A stretch of DNA of 64,000 nucleotides from Akkermansiaceae bacterium (lineage in GTDB: Bacteria; Verrucomicrobiota; Verrucomicrobiia; Verrucomicrobiales; Akkermansiaceae), in NCBI GenBank assembly GCA_018402445.1, contig JAGYIT010000006.1:124001-188000 (forward strand), read 5' to 3'. The translations under genes and the position numbers were made by a program. This document shows positions 38,355-47,089 of the stretch, one piece after another (positions within the stretch are counted from its first letter, which is position 1; each line of letters starts with the position of its first letter). The notes under the pieces were generated by a model. It was not told where the DNA came from. It saw only the letters and a program-made list of their open reading frames with translations, and ran no database searches.

Positions 38355-39899
38355 ATGAACCTCCGCATCCCATCCCTCGCCGCCCTCCTCCTCACCACCT
38401 CCTGCCTCCACGCCGCCGAGAAGCCCAACATCATCGTCATCCTTGCCGATGACATGGGCTGGTCCGACCTCGGCTGCTACGGCGGCGAGATCGAGACCCC
38501 GCACCTCGATGCCCTCGCGGAAAACGGCCTTCGTTTCACCAGTTTCTACAACGCCGCGCGCTGCTGCCCCACCCGCGCCTCACTCCTCACCGGCCTCTAC
38601 CCGCACCAGGCGGGCGTCGGCCACATGGCCGCCAGCACCCCTTTTCCCGGCTACCAGGGAAAGCTGAACCGCAGCTCCGCCACCCTCGCCGAGGTGCTCA
38701 AGCCTGCCGGTTACGCCACCCTTATAACCGGCAAGTGGCACGTCGGATCCGGCGCGGGCCACGAGCCGCTCGACCGCGGCTTCGACCGCTTCTGGGGCAC
38801 CCCCACCGGCGGCGGCGTCTATTTCAAGGAAGCCCTGAAAGTCCGCCCCGAAATCCGATTCAAGAACGGCCGCGAAACCATCGACCCGCCCGACGACCTC
38901 TACGTCACCGACGACTTCACCGACCGCGCCATCGAGTTCATCGAGGCGGAGAAAGGGAAACCCTTCTTCCTCTACCTTGCCCACATCGCCCCGCACTGGC
39001 CGCTCCAGGCGAAGCCCGACGACATCGCGAAATACAAGGGCCGCTACGACACCGGCTGGGACGCTGTCCGTGAAAAACGCTTCGCCCGCCAGAAGGAACT
39101 CGGCGTCATCCCCGCCCGCTCCATCCTCCCGCCCCGCGATGAGAGGGCGAAGGCATGGGAGCAAATGCCGGAGGCTAAGCGCAAGGATCTCGCCCGCCGC
39201 ATGGAGGTTTATGCCGCGCAGGTCGATTCCATCGACCAGAACCTCGGCAAGCTCGTCGCCAAGCTCAAGGAACTCGGCCAGTTCGACAACACCCTCATCC
39301 TTTTCCTCTCCGACAACGGCTGCTCCGCCGAGCCCGGCCCGGGCGGATTCAGCAGGGGCAGGAAAGGCGCGCCCATCGGCTCACCGGAGTCCTACGACAG
39401 CGCCGGCCTCGAGTGGGCCAACGCTTGCAATACCCCCTTCCGGAAATTCAAGATCGACACCCACGAGGGCGGCATCGCCACTCCTTTCATCGCCCATTGG
39501 CCCAAGGGCATCACCGCGAAGGGCCAGCTCCGCCGCCAGCCCGCCCACATCATCGACATCATGCCCACCCTCGCAGAAATCGCCGGAGCGGAGTATCCGC
39601 AGCAGGCCGCCGGGAAAAAAATCCTGCCCATGGAGGGAGCCAGCCTCCTCCCCGTCTTCGCCGCCGACACCGCCATCCCCCGCGATCTCTTCTGGGAGCA
39701 CCAGGGCAACAAGGCCGCCCGCCGCGGCGATTGGAAAATCGTCACCCGCGCCAAGGAACCTTGGAAACTTTACGACCTCCAGACCGACCCCACGGAAACC
39801 ACCGACCTCGCCAACAAGGAGCCGGAAAAACCGCCGAACTCGCCGCCCTCTGGCAAGCCTGGGCCGACCGCTGCGGCGTCATGGAGTTCAGCGAGGTGA
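38355..39899 (+). CDS. arylsulfatase-type sulfatase, C-terminus frameshifted
   Basis: A secreted sulfatase of the arylsulfatase A/GALNS group. NIIVILADDMGWSDLGCYGG is the metal-binding start; C70-C-P-T-R74 is the formylglycine site followed by ASLLTG; FLSDNGCSAEP supplies further metal ligands. As read it has 514 residues with an aberrant end after EPEK. One extra A in the five-A run near 39828 would restore the family C-terminus (ELAALWQAWADRCGVMEF) with a stop at 39913. It starts 6 bases after the 793-residue protein gene, completing a three-gene operon. Confidence 0.93.
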   Translation: MNLRIPSLAALLLTTSCLHAAEKPNIIVILADDMGWSDLGCYGGEIETPHLDALAENGLRFTSFYNAARCCPTRASLLTGLYPHQAGVGHMAASTPFPGYQGKLNRSSATLAEVLKPAGYATLITGKWHVGSGAGHEPLDRGFDRFWGTPTGGGVYFKEALKVRPEIRFKNGRETIDPPDDLYVTDDFTDRAIEFIEAEKGKPFFLYLAHIAPHWPLQAKPDDIAKYKGRYDTGWDAVREKRFARQKELGVIPARSILPPRDERAKAWEQMPEAKRKDLARRMEVYAAQVDSIDQNLGKLVAKLKELGQFDNTLILFLSDNGCSAEPGPGGFSRGRKGAPIGSPESYDSAGLEWANACNTPFRKFKIDTHEGGIATPFIAHWPKGITAKGQLRRQPAHIIDIMPTLAEIAGAEYPQQAAGKKILPMEGASLLPVFAADTAIPRDLFWEHQGNKAARRGDWKIVTRAKEPWKLYDLQTDPTETTDLANKEPEKPPNSPPSGKPGPTAAASWSSAR

Positions 39900-39996
39900 A
39901 CCGGCGGAAGTGAGGTCAAGGCATGATGGCGTCTGATACGGCTTGGATGGGCGTTGGCATGCTGTAATTTCCCCATCCGCAACCCCGCGCACACCT

Positions 39997-42013
39997 CTAT
40001 CCGAACACCAGCGCCGTCCGCGAGGTGGTGTAGATTTTCATGATTCCATGCTCATCAACGGGGTAGTCGAAGGAGTGGTCGATGCGGGCGTGGCCGCCGA
40101 ATTTCGCGGCATCGGAATCGAGGAGGAGCCGGTGGGTTTCCTTGCGGAAAGGATGCGCGGCGTATCCGAAGTGGGATTTTGTCGGCGAGAGGTTGATGAC
40201 GAAAATCAGGTTCGCGCGCTCGGCGATGAGGATCTGGTTTTCGTGATCCACGTGGAGGAGCTGGGCGGGCCGGGATTCCAAAAGTTTCCGCTCCTTGGCG
40301 AGCGCGACGAGATCGCGATCCCACTCGGCGAGCCACGCGTATTTCAGGGCGGGATTATCTAACAGCGACCACTGGCGGCGGCAGTAGTGGTAAGCACCAG
40401 CCGTTGCCCTCGCGTGGGAAATCGAGCCACTCGGGATGGCCGAACTCGTTGCCCATGAAGCTGAGCCAGCCCTCGCCGCCGAAGGCCAATGTCAGCAGGC
40501 GGATGACCTTGTGGAGAGCGATGCCGCGCTCGATGACCGGGTGCTTGTCCTCGGCGGTCATGTGCCAATACATCTCCTTGTCCATGAGCCAGAAAGCGAG
40601 GGTCTTGTCGCCGACGAGTGCCTGATCGTGGCTTTCCGCGTAGGCGATGGTGGCCTCGCCGTGGCGGCGGTTGGTGAGGACGCCCCAGAGCTCATCGAGG
40701 TTCCAGTCCTCGTCGCGCTTGTGCTTGAGGAGCTTGATCCAATGATCCGGGATGCCCATAGCGAGACGGTGGGTAAAACCAACGCCGCCCTCCGCGTTCG
40801 GGCGGCACAGGCCGGGCATGCCGGACATGTCCTCGGCGACAACGATCGCACCGGGCTTGATTTCCGAAATGAGCTCATTGGCAAGTTTCAGGTATAGGAT
40901 GGCGTCCTCGTCTGCATCGGGGCCGAAGTAATCGTCGTAGGAGCCGAAGGCGCGGTTGCCGTGGGAGTGGTAGAGCATCGAGGTGATGCCATCGAAGCGG
41001 AAGCCGTCGAAGCGATATTCCTCCAGCCAGAAGCGGACGTTGGAGAGCAGGAACTGCCGCACCTCCGGGCGCGCGTAGTCGAAGCATTTCGAGTCCCACT
41101 GCGGATGGTCGCCTTTTTCCCCGGCGTGAAAATACTGATGGCCGGAGCCGTCGAAGTCGTTGAGTCCCTCCGCCATGTTTTTCACGGCGTGGGAGTGAAC
41201 GATGTCGAGTATCACGGCGATGCCCATGCCGTGCGCGGTGTCCACAAGGTATTTCAGATCCTCCGGAGTGCCGAAACGCGAGCAGGCGGCGAAAAAGGAG
41301 GATACGTGGTAACCGAAGGAGCCGTAGTAGGGATGCTCCTGCACGGCCATAAGCTGGACGGTATTGTAGCCAGCCTTTTTCACGCGGGGCAGCACCTCGT
41401 CCGCGAACTCGCGGTAGGTGTGCACGCGCGGTTCCTCGCCCGCCATGCCGGTGTGGCTTTCGTAGATGAAAGGGGCGGTGACCACCGAGGGGTCGAACTT
41501 GTGTTTCCAAATGTAAGGCTCCGGCGGGCTCCAGATCTGACCGGAGTAATCATGCGAAACGGGATCCTGCACCGCGCGGGTGATGGTGGCGGGGAGCCTG
41601 TCGCGCATCGATCCGTCCGCTCCGTGAATGCGGAGCTTCACCTTCTGCCCATGAGCGAGGGTGCCGGGCGGGAGTTTCAGCTCCCACACGCCCTCCCCGT
41701 TTTTCGAGAGGGGGTGGGAGTCGCGGTTCCAGTTGTTGAAATCACCGATGAGAAAAACAGCTTTCGCCCCCGGCGCCCACTCGCGGACCGTCCACTCGTT
41801 GGCGGCGGCGTTGAAGTGAATCCCGCTGTATCTGTGGCCGCGCGCGTAGGCGGAGAGCGAACCGGACTTCGCGCGGATCTCCGCAAGCGTCTCCTGGAAG
41901 CGGCGGCTGCGGCGGTGGATCGCCTCTGTCTGAGGCTCAAGCCAGGGATCGTTTTTCACGATGATCGGAATTTCCTCTTCCATGCCGCGATGGAACACCG
42001 CCCGGGGTATCAT
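39997..42013 (-). CDS. glgB: 1,4-alpha-glucan branching enzyme, eukaryote-type, apparently frameshifted
   Basis: GlgB makes alpha-1,6 branches in glycogen. The sequence matches the plant/animal-like GH13_8 class: KNDPWLEPQTEAI near the start, a CBM48-like domain, then GYHVSSFFAACSRFGTPEDLKYL, DIVHSHAVKNMAEGLN, RFDGFRFDGITSML, and VGFTHRLAMGIPDHW. The main frame (stop at 40355) diverges after FPREGNGW. Dropping one base near 40400 continues as YHYCRRQWSLLD and joins the frame ending at 39997 (HVDHENQILIAERANLIFVI). The rebuilt protein of about 670 residues has normal length. ATG 42013 or 41983 may be the start. Confidence 0.93.
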
Positions 42014-42127
42014 GGGAAACGAAAAGGAACATGAGAGGCTGGCAAATTGATGGCGTGACCCTGATTGACTATCCTACCGCCACACTCCTGACACACGAAC
42101 CACTCAGGCAGGCCGTCGGAAGATGAT

Positions 42128-42306
42128 TTGGACTGCGGCAGCCTGCTGCCGCTTTCCGTGAGACAGCCTGCCTGCCCGCCGTAGCTTCAGCGAAGGCTGG
42201 GCTGTCAACGGCGAAGGATCGGAAGTGAGCGCGCCGCCACCTGCCAATGCCGTCGGCTCGCAGCAGGCTGCATGGCCGAAAGCGGCAGCAGGCTGCCGCA
42301 GTCCAA
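42128..42306. repeat. 29-bp perfect inverted repeat, REP/MITE-like element
   Basis: The arm ttggactgcggcagcctgct... at 42128-42156 is found perfectly inverted at 42278-42306. The intervening 121 bases hold a further shorter pair (gacagcc near 42162 and ggctgtc near 42205). Each outer arm is itself nearly palindromic around cagcctgctg. It lies in the 391-base gap between divergent glgB and the symporter gene. There is no transposase here, so it resembles a REP-type or miniature mobile element. Confidence 0.75.
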
Positions 42307-42404
42307 AGCCTTCGGCGCAGAAACCTGATCTCGAAATCTCGCGCCGGGTTGCCGCGCCGAAATTGAAACTTGGTCGCCCGCCTCCGGACGCTAGCCTCGC
42401 GCCC

Positions 42405-44045
42405 ATGACCCTCGGCGCGATCCACCTGCAGTTCACCTATTGGGATTGGGTCGTGCTTTTCGGATACCTGCTGCTGACGACCTGGGTGGGGCACGCGATG
42501 AAGGGCAAGAACGCCACGATCAAAGATTTTTTCCTCGGCGGTCGATCGTTGCCGTGGTGGGCGGTGACGGGTTCTATCATCGCCACGGAAATCAGCGGCG
42601 TGACTTTCATCGGGGTGCCGGGGATGCTGTTCGCGCTGGAGGGGGATTTCACCTACCTGCAGTGGGCGATCGGCTCCATCATCGCCCGTTTCATGGTCGC
42701 GCGGTGGTTCGTGAAAGTCTATTATGAGCGCGAGATCTACAGCCCCTACGACTACATGGGGAACCGGATCGGGAACGGCGCGAAGACGCTTGCCACGGTG
42801 CTTTTCACGCTCGGTAGCGTGCTCGGTCAGAGCGTGCGCGTGCTTGTCGCGGCGATCCCGCTGCGCGTCGTCACCGGCCTGCCCATCGAGTGGAGCATCC
42901 TCATCATCGGCGTGTTCGCGATCGGTTGGACGCTGATGGGCGGTATGAGTACGGTGATCTGGACCGACGTGATGCAGTTCCTGCTTTTCGCCATCGGCGG
43001 CACAGTGGCGCTGTTCTGGCTGGTCGGAGGGATTGAGGGCGGCTGGGTGGGTTTCTGGGAAACGGCGCAGCAATACAAGCGCACGCGGCTCTGGGATTTC
43101 ACCTTCGGATTCCGTGCGGAGCTGCAGTTCACTTTTTGGGTCGCCATCTTCGCGGTGCCTTTCCAGAACCTCACCGCCTTCGGCGTGGATCAGCTCAACG
43201 CGCAGCGCATGTTCTGTTGCCGGGATGCGAAGGCGGCAGGGAAAGCGCTGATCTTCAGTTCCATCGGCCAAGTTCTTACGCTACTGATGCTGATGGTCGG
43301 CGCGGCGCTCTTCGTCTGGTACCATCAGCGCCCTTTCACGGCGGATGAGGCGACGCTGGTGAAAGCCGGTTCGGAAACGGTGGCGGGCAGCAATGTGCGC
43401 GTGACCGGCGAGAAGGATTTCATTTTCCCGATGTGGATCGTGACCACCCTGCCGCCCGGCGTGAGCGGCCTGCTGCTGGCCGGCATCTTCGCCGCCTGCA
43501 TCTCAAGCCTCGACTCCATCCTCGCCGCGCTCAGCCAGACCACTCTCTCCGCCTTTTATCATCCAGAGCGCCGCACCGAAGAGGAACTCGCAAAAATGGA
43601 TTTGGTGAGGAAATCCCGCTACCTCGTGATCGGCTGGGGACTCGCCCTCACAGGATTTACCCTGCTCCTCAACTTTGTGCGCGAGGATATCCCCATCCTG
43701 CCGCTCGCCTTCGGAATGACTGCCTACACGATGGGGCCGCTGCTCGGCCTGTTGCTCTGCGCGCTGATCGGGCGCGCCAATATCACTGGCCTCTCCGTCG
43801 GTGCGGCGCTATCCATTCTGTTGGTCGTCTTCGTCCGGATCGACTTCTGGGTGCTCTGGATCAAGGCAGGCCTTCCGTTCGAAGCCCTCGCTGCCTTGCC
43901 TACGCTCGATCTCAACGCCGCAGGCACCGGCCTTGTCCCCGTGTTTTCCTTCGTCTGGGCATGGCCCATTACCACCATCATCACCTTCTGCTGCGGCTAT
44001 CTCACAGCATCCTCCACCCGGCCGCACGCCGGTAAAAATGTGTGA
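42405..44045 (+). CDS. sodium:solute symporter (SSS family)
   Basis: A 546-residue membrane protein of the SSS family with 13-14 hydrophobic segments. Family features are KDFFLGGRSLPWWAVTGSIIATEISGVTFIG (quoted in part: DFFLGGRSLPWW), the MGGMSTVIWTDVMQF segment and GLLLAGIFAACISSLDSILA. These carriers use the sodium gradient to import sugars, organic acids or similar solutes; the substrate is not deducible. The ATG at 42405 is chosen because the preceding sequence belongs to the inverted-repeat region. Confidence 0.92.
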   Translation: MTLGAIHLQFTYWDWVVLFGYLLLTTWVGHAMKGKNATIKDFFLGGRSLPWWAVTGSIIATEISGVTFIGVPGMLFALEGDFTYLQWAIGSIIARFMVARWFVKVYYEREIYSPYDYMGNRIGNGAKTLATVLFTLGSVLGQSVRVLVAAIPLRVVTGLPIEWSILIIGVFAIGWTLMGGMSTVIWTDVMQFLLFAIGGTVALFWLVGGIEGGWVGFWETAQQYKRTRLWDFTFGFRAELQFTFWVAIFAVPFQNLTAFGVDQLNAQRMFCCRDAKAAGKALIFSSIGQVLTLLMLMVGAALFVWYHQRPFTADEATLVKAGSETVAGSNVRVTGEKDFIFPMWIVTTLPPGVSGLLLAGIFAACISSLDSILAALSQTTLSAFYHPERRTEEELAKMDLVRKSRYLVIGWGLALTGFTLLLNFVREDIPILPLAFGMTAYTMGPLLGLLLCALIGRANITGLSVGAALSILLVVFVRIDFWVLWIKAGLPFEALAALPTLDLNAAGTGLVPVFSFVWAWPITTIITFCCGYLTASSTRPHAGKNV

Positions 44046-44315
44046 CGCGCACGTCACATCGCCGCCCCCTCATTTTCAAGCGCTTATGCGGTTTTCACCT
44101 GATAGACAGCGCAACTGCTTCGGAAAAGCGAATCAAAACTCCGGTCAAGTTTTAAAAAAACATCCCGTGGAACGCTTGTGGAATGCGGCGAAAAAGTCAC
44201 AGCTGTTAGAAGTGCTCCAAAAAAAATTCCGGCGTGCGAAATCACTGTCCATCTTTACGAACCGTTCCGTGTGGTGCGCCCATGGGGGGAGCCGAAACGG
44301 AATTTTTTAAAAGCC

Positions 44316-45746
44316 ATGAAACAACCATCGATGGAACTCGGGGAAAACGTCCCCGCCGCACAGGAGCCGCAAGACCAAGCGCACGGCTCGATCCATGATG
44401 AGGGTGATTGGGCGAAAATTGAGGAGAGCTTACGCAAGTCTATCGGCAGTGACGCGTTCCAAAGATGGTTCGGCGCGGCGTCATGGGGCGGTGCCTCCAA
44501 CGGCCAGGGAACCGTGATCGTTCCCGGTGAAATCCATCAGGTCTGGATCGAGACAAATTACCTGCCGGAACTCCTTTTCGCCGCCGGCCAGGCGCAAGAA
44601 GGGCTGCACAAGATCAGCATCGTCGTCGCGGAAACGGAAGCGACCGGCGAATCTCCCACCACCATCACCTTGCCTCAAGTCCGCAAGGAGATGCCGGGCG
44701 AGATGCTCGACAAGCGCGCCGCCGCCGCTGGACTCAATCCCGGCTACACGTTCGACAATTTCGTGGTCGGCGGCAACAGCCAGTTCGCCCACGCCGCCTG
44801 CGAGGCGGTGGCGACGAAACGCAGCGTCGGCTACAACCCGCTCTTCATCCACGGCGGCTCCGGCCTCGGGAAAACTCACCTCATGCACGCCATCGGCCGC
44901 GAGATCCTGCGCCGCCGCCCGGATTGCCGCGTGATCTACCTCACCTGCGAGAAATTCACCAACGAGTTCATCGAGGCGATCCGCAAGGGCGAGATCGAGA
45001 AATTCCGCCGCCGCTACCGCAGCTCCGACGTCCTCCTCATCGACGACGTCCAGTTCCTCGCCGGCAAGGAACGCTCGCAGGAGGAGTTTTTCCACACCTT
45101 CAACACCTTGCTCGACGGCCGCAACCAGGTCGTCCTCACCAGCGACCGCCCCGCGTGCGAGATCAAGAGCATCGAGCCGCGCCTCATCTCCCGCTTCGAG
45201 TGCGGCCTCGCCGTCGAGCTGCAGGCGCCGCAGATCGAGACCCGCATCGCCATCCTCCATAAAAAAACGGCGGAGTGGAAAGTGTCCATCGACGAGTCCG
45301 TGCTGCTTTTCCTCGCCGACAAAATCCGCTCGAATGTTCGACGTCTCGAAGGCGCGCTCGTTCGCGTGGCCACCTTCGCCTCGCTCGCTGGGGAAAGCGT
45401 GTCCGTCCAGAAGGTCGAGTACTTATTGCGGGATTTCATCCAAGAGGAGGCCAGCCGCCAAGTGACCGTCGACGGCATCCAGCGCGCCGTCGCGGAAACC
45501 TTTGACTTGCGCCTCGCTGACATGATCTCACGCCGCCGCCCGGCAAGCATCGCTTTTCCCCGCCAGATCGCCATGTATCTGAGCCGCAGCCTCACCCACA
45601 ACTCCCTCGTCGAGATCGGCGAGTGCTTCGGCGGGCGCGACCACGGCACGGTGATCCACGCCTGCAAGAAGGTCGCCTCCGAGATCGACAAGCAACCGGG
45701 CCTGCGGGAACGGATCGAGCGCATCGAGCAACAGTTGCGCAGGTAG
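44316..45746 (+). CDS. dnaA: chromosomal replication initiator DnaA
   Basis: DnaA binds and melts oriC. The 476-residue protein has domain I (WAKIEESLRKSIGSDAFQRWF), a short linker, the AAA+ domain with Walker A GGSGLGKTHLMHAIG and Walker B DVLLIDDVQFLAGKE, and the DNA-binding domain IV ending GGRDHGTVIHACKKV (the usual T in GGRDHTTV is G). The ATG at 44316 gives MKQPSMELGEN. Unusually, neither dnaN nor recF is adjacent, and I found no clear cluster of TTATCCACA boxes in the 270 bases upstream. Confidence 0.95.
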   Translation: MKQPSMELGENVPAAQEPQDQAHGSIHDEGDWAKIEESLRKSIGSDAFQRWFGAASWGGASNGQGTVIVPGEIHQVWIETNYLPELLFAAGQAQEGLHKISIVVAETEATGESPTTITLPQVRKEMPGEMLDKRAAAAGLNPGYTFDNFVVGGNSQFAHAACEAVATKRSVGYNPLFIHGGSGLGKTHLMHAIGREILRRRPDCRVIYLTCEKFTNEFIEAIRKGEIEKFRRRYRSSDVLLIDDVQFLAGKERSQEEFFHTFNTLLDGRNQVVLTSDRPACEIKSIEPRLISRFECGLAVELQAPQIETRIAILHKKTAEWKVSIDESVLLFLADKIRSNVRRLEGALVRVATFASLAGESVSVQKVEYLLRDFIQEEASRQVTVDGIQRAVAETFDLRLADMISRRRPASIAFPRQIAMYLSRSLTHNSLVEIGECFGGRDHGTVIHACKKVASEIDKQPGLRERIERIEQQLRR

Positions 45747-45859
45747 GGAACACAGTCACCGCATTCGCGCCAAAGTGTGCTTGCAGGGAATGACCTGCGG
45801 TGTAATCTGGCTTTGCAACGGCTTATGCTAGTTCCCGCAACTCAAACCACACCACGACC

Positions 45860-46237
45860 ATGACCGAGAATCCATTTTCCACCCCGCAAACCGCCGGAGC
45901 GCCTTCCGTTTCCGACGCCGTCTCCGAACTCCGCCATGCCGCCGGCGATTTCGCCTCAGCCACCGGCGCGGAAGCTACTAAGATAAAGCATCGCGCCGTC
46001 GAGACCGCACAATCCCTCAAAGCGAACGCCACCGAGAAAGCCGACCACTTCAAGGCCGTCGCCACCGAGAAAGCCCAGCATGCCAAGGAATCCGCCCAGC
46101 ACCAGTGGGATGAGACCCGCGTGAAAGCCAGAGAAATCCAAGTCACCGCCGAGGATTACATCCGCCAGAACCCGACCAAGGCCGTCCTCGGCGCGCTCGG
46201 CATCGGATTCCTCATCGGCCTCATCGCTCGGAACTGA
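45860..46237 (+). CDS. YqjD/ElaB-like (DUF883) ribosome-associated membrane protein
   Basis: A 125-residue protein: a long amphipathic helical region with repeated ATEKA-type units (residues about 15-90), then YIRQNPTKAVLGALGIGFLIGLIARN, the membrane anchor typical of DUF883/YqjD/ElaB proteins. In E. coli YqjD and ElaB tether stationary-phase ribosomes to the membrane. It is the first of three genes whose order matches E. coli yqjD-yqjE-yqjK. Confidence 0.85.
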   Translation: MTENPFSTPQTAGAPSVSDAVSELRHAAGDFASATGAEATKIKHRAVETAQSLKANATEKADHFKAVATEKAQHAKESAQHQWDETRVKAREIQVTAEDYIRQNPTKAVLGALGIGFLIGLIARN

Positions 46238-46254
46238 CCGCTGTGTCCGTGAGT

Positions 46255-46665
46255 ATGGAAGCAGATCCAGCGCCTTCGGAAAACTTGGAGGCACCGCCCG
46301 GGAACGGAGCCAACGCCCTCCTCGGGCTTCTCGAATCGCGTGCGGCCATCCTTTCTTTAGAGGCGAAGGACGCACTCGGCTCCTCGCTCCTGAAGATCGC
46401 CCTGCTGCTCGTCTCGCTGCTCGGCGTCATCGGAGCGTGGGCACTCGCCGTAGCCGGTGCCGTCGGCGGCATCGCCTCCGCCATGGGTTGGGAATGGTTT
46501 CACGCCGCCTTCGCCGCCGCCGGATTTCACCTGCTTGTCGCCTTGATCGCGCTGCTTGTCGCGAAGGCGAGGAAATCCGTAATCTTCCCCGTCACCCGTG
46601 CCGAATTTGAGAAAGACCGCGAATGGCTCAACCAACTGAAAAATCGAAACAACTCGCCGCACTGA
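46255..46665 (+). CDS. YqjE-like phage-holin superfamily membrane protein
   Basis: A 136-residue protein with two membrane segments (about residues 44-68 and 78-103) separated by a short turn, and charged ends. This is the Phage_holin_3_6 (YqjE) layout. It is 17 bases downstream of the DUF883 gene; a GTG at 46243 is an alternative start. It overlaps the third gene by 43 bases. YqjE-like proteins are membrane proteins of unknown function, not lytic holins. Confidence 0.8.
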   Translation: MEADPAPSENLEAPPGNGANALLGLLESRAAILSLEAKDALGSSLLKIALLLVSLLGVIGAWALAVAGAVGGIASAMGWEWFHAAFAAAGFHLLVALIALLVAKARKSVIFPVTRAEFEKDREWLNQLKNRNNSPH

Positions 46666-47015
46666 TCCTGCAAGCGGAAGCGTCCCGGACGAAGCTGACG
46701 GAGACGCACGCACGCTTCAGGCGGAAGCTTGACTTGCCCGCGCGCATCAAGTCCTCCGTCACCGGCGCGCCGGCCAAGTGGCTCGGCGGATCACTGGCCG
46801 CCGGGCTGGCCGCCAGCCTGTTTTTCCGGCCTAAGAAAAAGAGGTTTCCGGCCAAAGCCGTCATCGTCAACAAGCAGCGAGGCCTCGTGTTCGGGCTGCT
46901 CACCCTACTGTTCACGCTTTCCAAGCCCGCCCTAAAGATTTACGCGACGAATCTGCTCCGGGATTACCTCGCGCGGCGCCTCACGGGAGCAGCCAGGCGC
47001 ACGCCTCCATATTGA
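46623..47015 (+). CDS. YqjK-like hypothetical protein
   Basis: A 130-residue basic protein: a helical N-terminus (KSKQLAALILQAEASRTKL), a first weak membrane segment (WLGGSLAAGLAASLFF), basic RPKKKRFPAK, and a second hydrophobic stretch (GLVFGLLTLLFTL). Position after DUF883 and YqjE-like genes suggests it is the YqjK counterpart, although sequence similarity is not obvious to me. Start overlaps the previous gene, implying translational coupling. Confidence 0.65.
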   Translation: MAQPTEKSKQLAALILQAEASRTKLTETHARFRRKLDLPARIKSSVTGAPAKWLGGSLAAGLAASLFFRPKKKRFPAKAVIVNKQRGLVFGLLTLLFTLSKPALKIYATNLLRDYLARRLTGAARRTPPY

Positions 47016-47089
47016 CAGCCCGGCGAAATCCTGTCTTTTACAGCGCGGAGACAACATCCCCGCAACATCTCTTCCATAAAACTCCACCC

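Noticed and set aside
44046..44315. Possible oriC upstream of dnaA
   Set aside because: There are A/T runs, but I found no clear TTATCCACA-type boxes, and dnaN/recF are not adjacent. A box search with one mismatch and GC-skew over the genome would decide.
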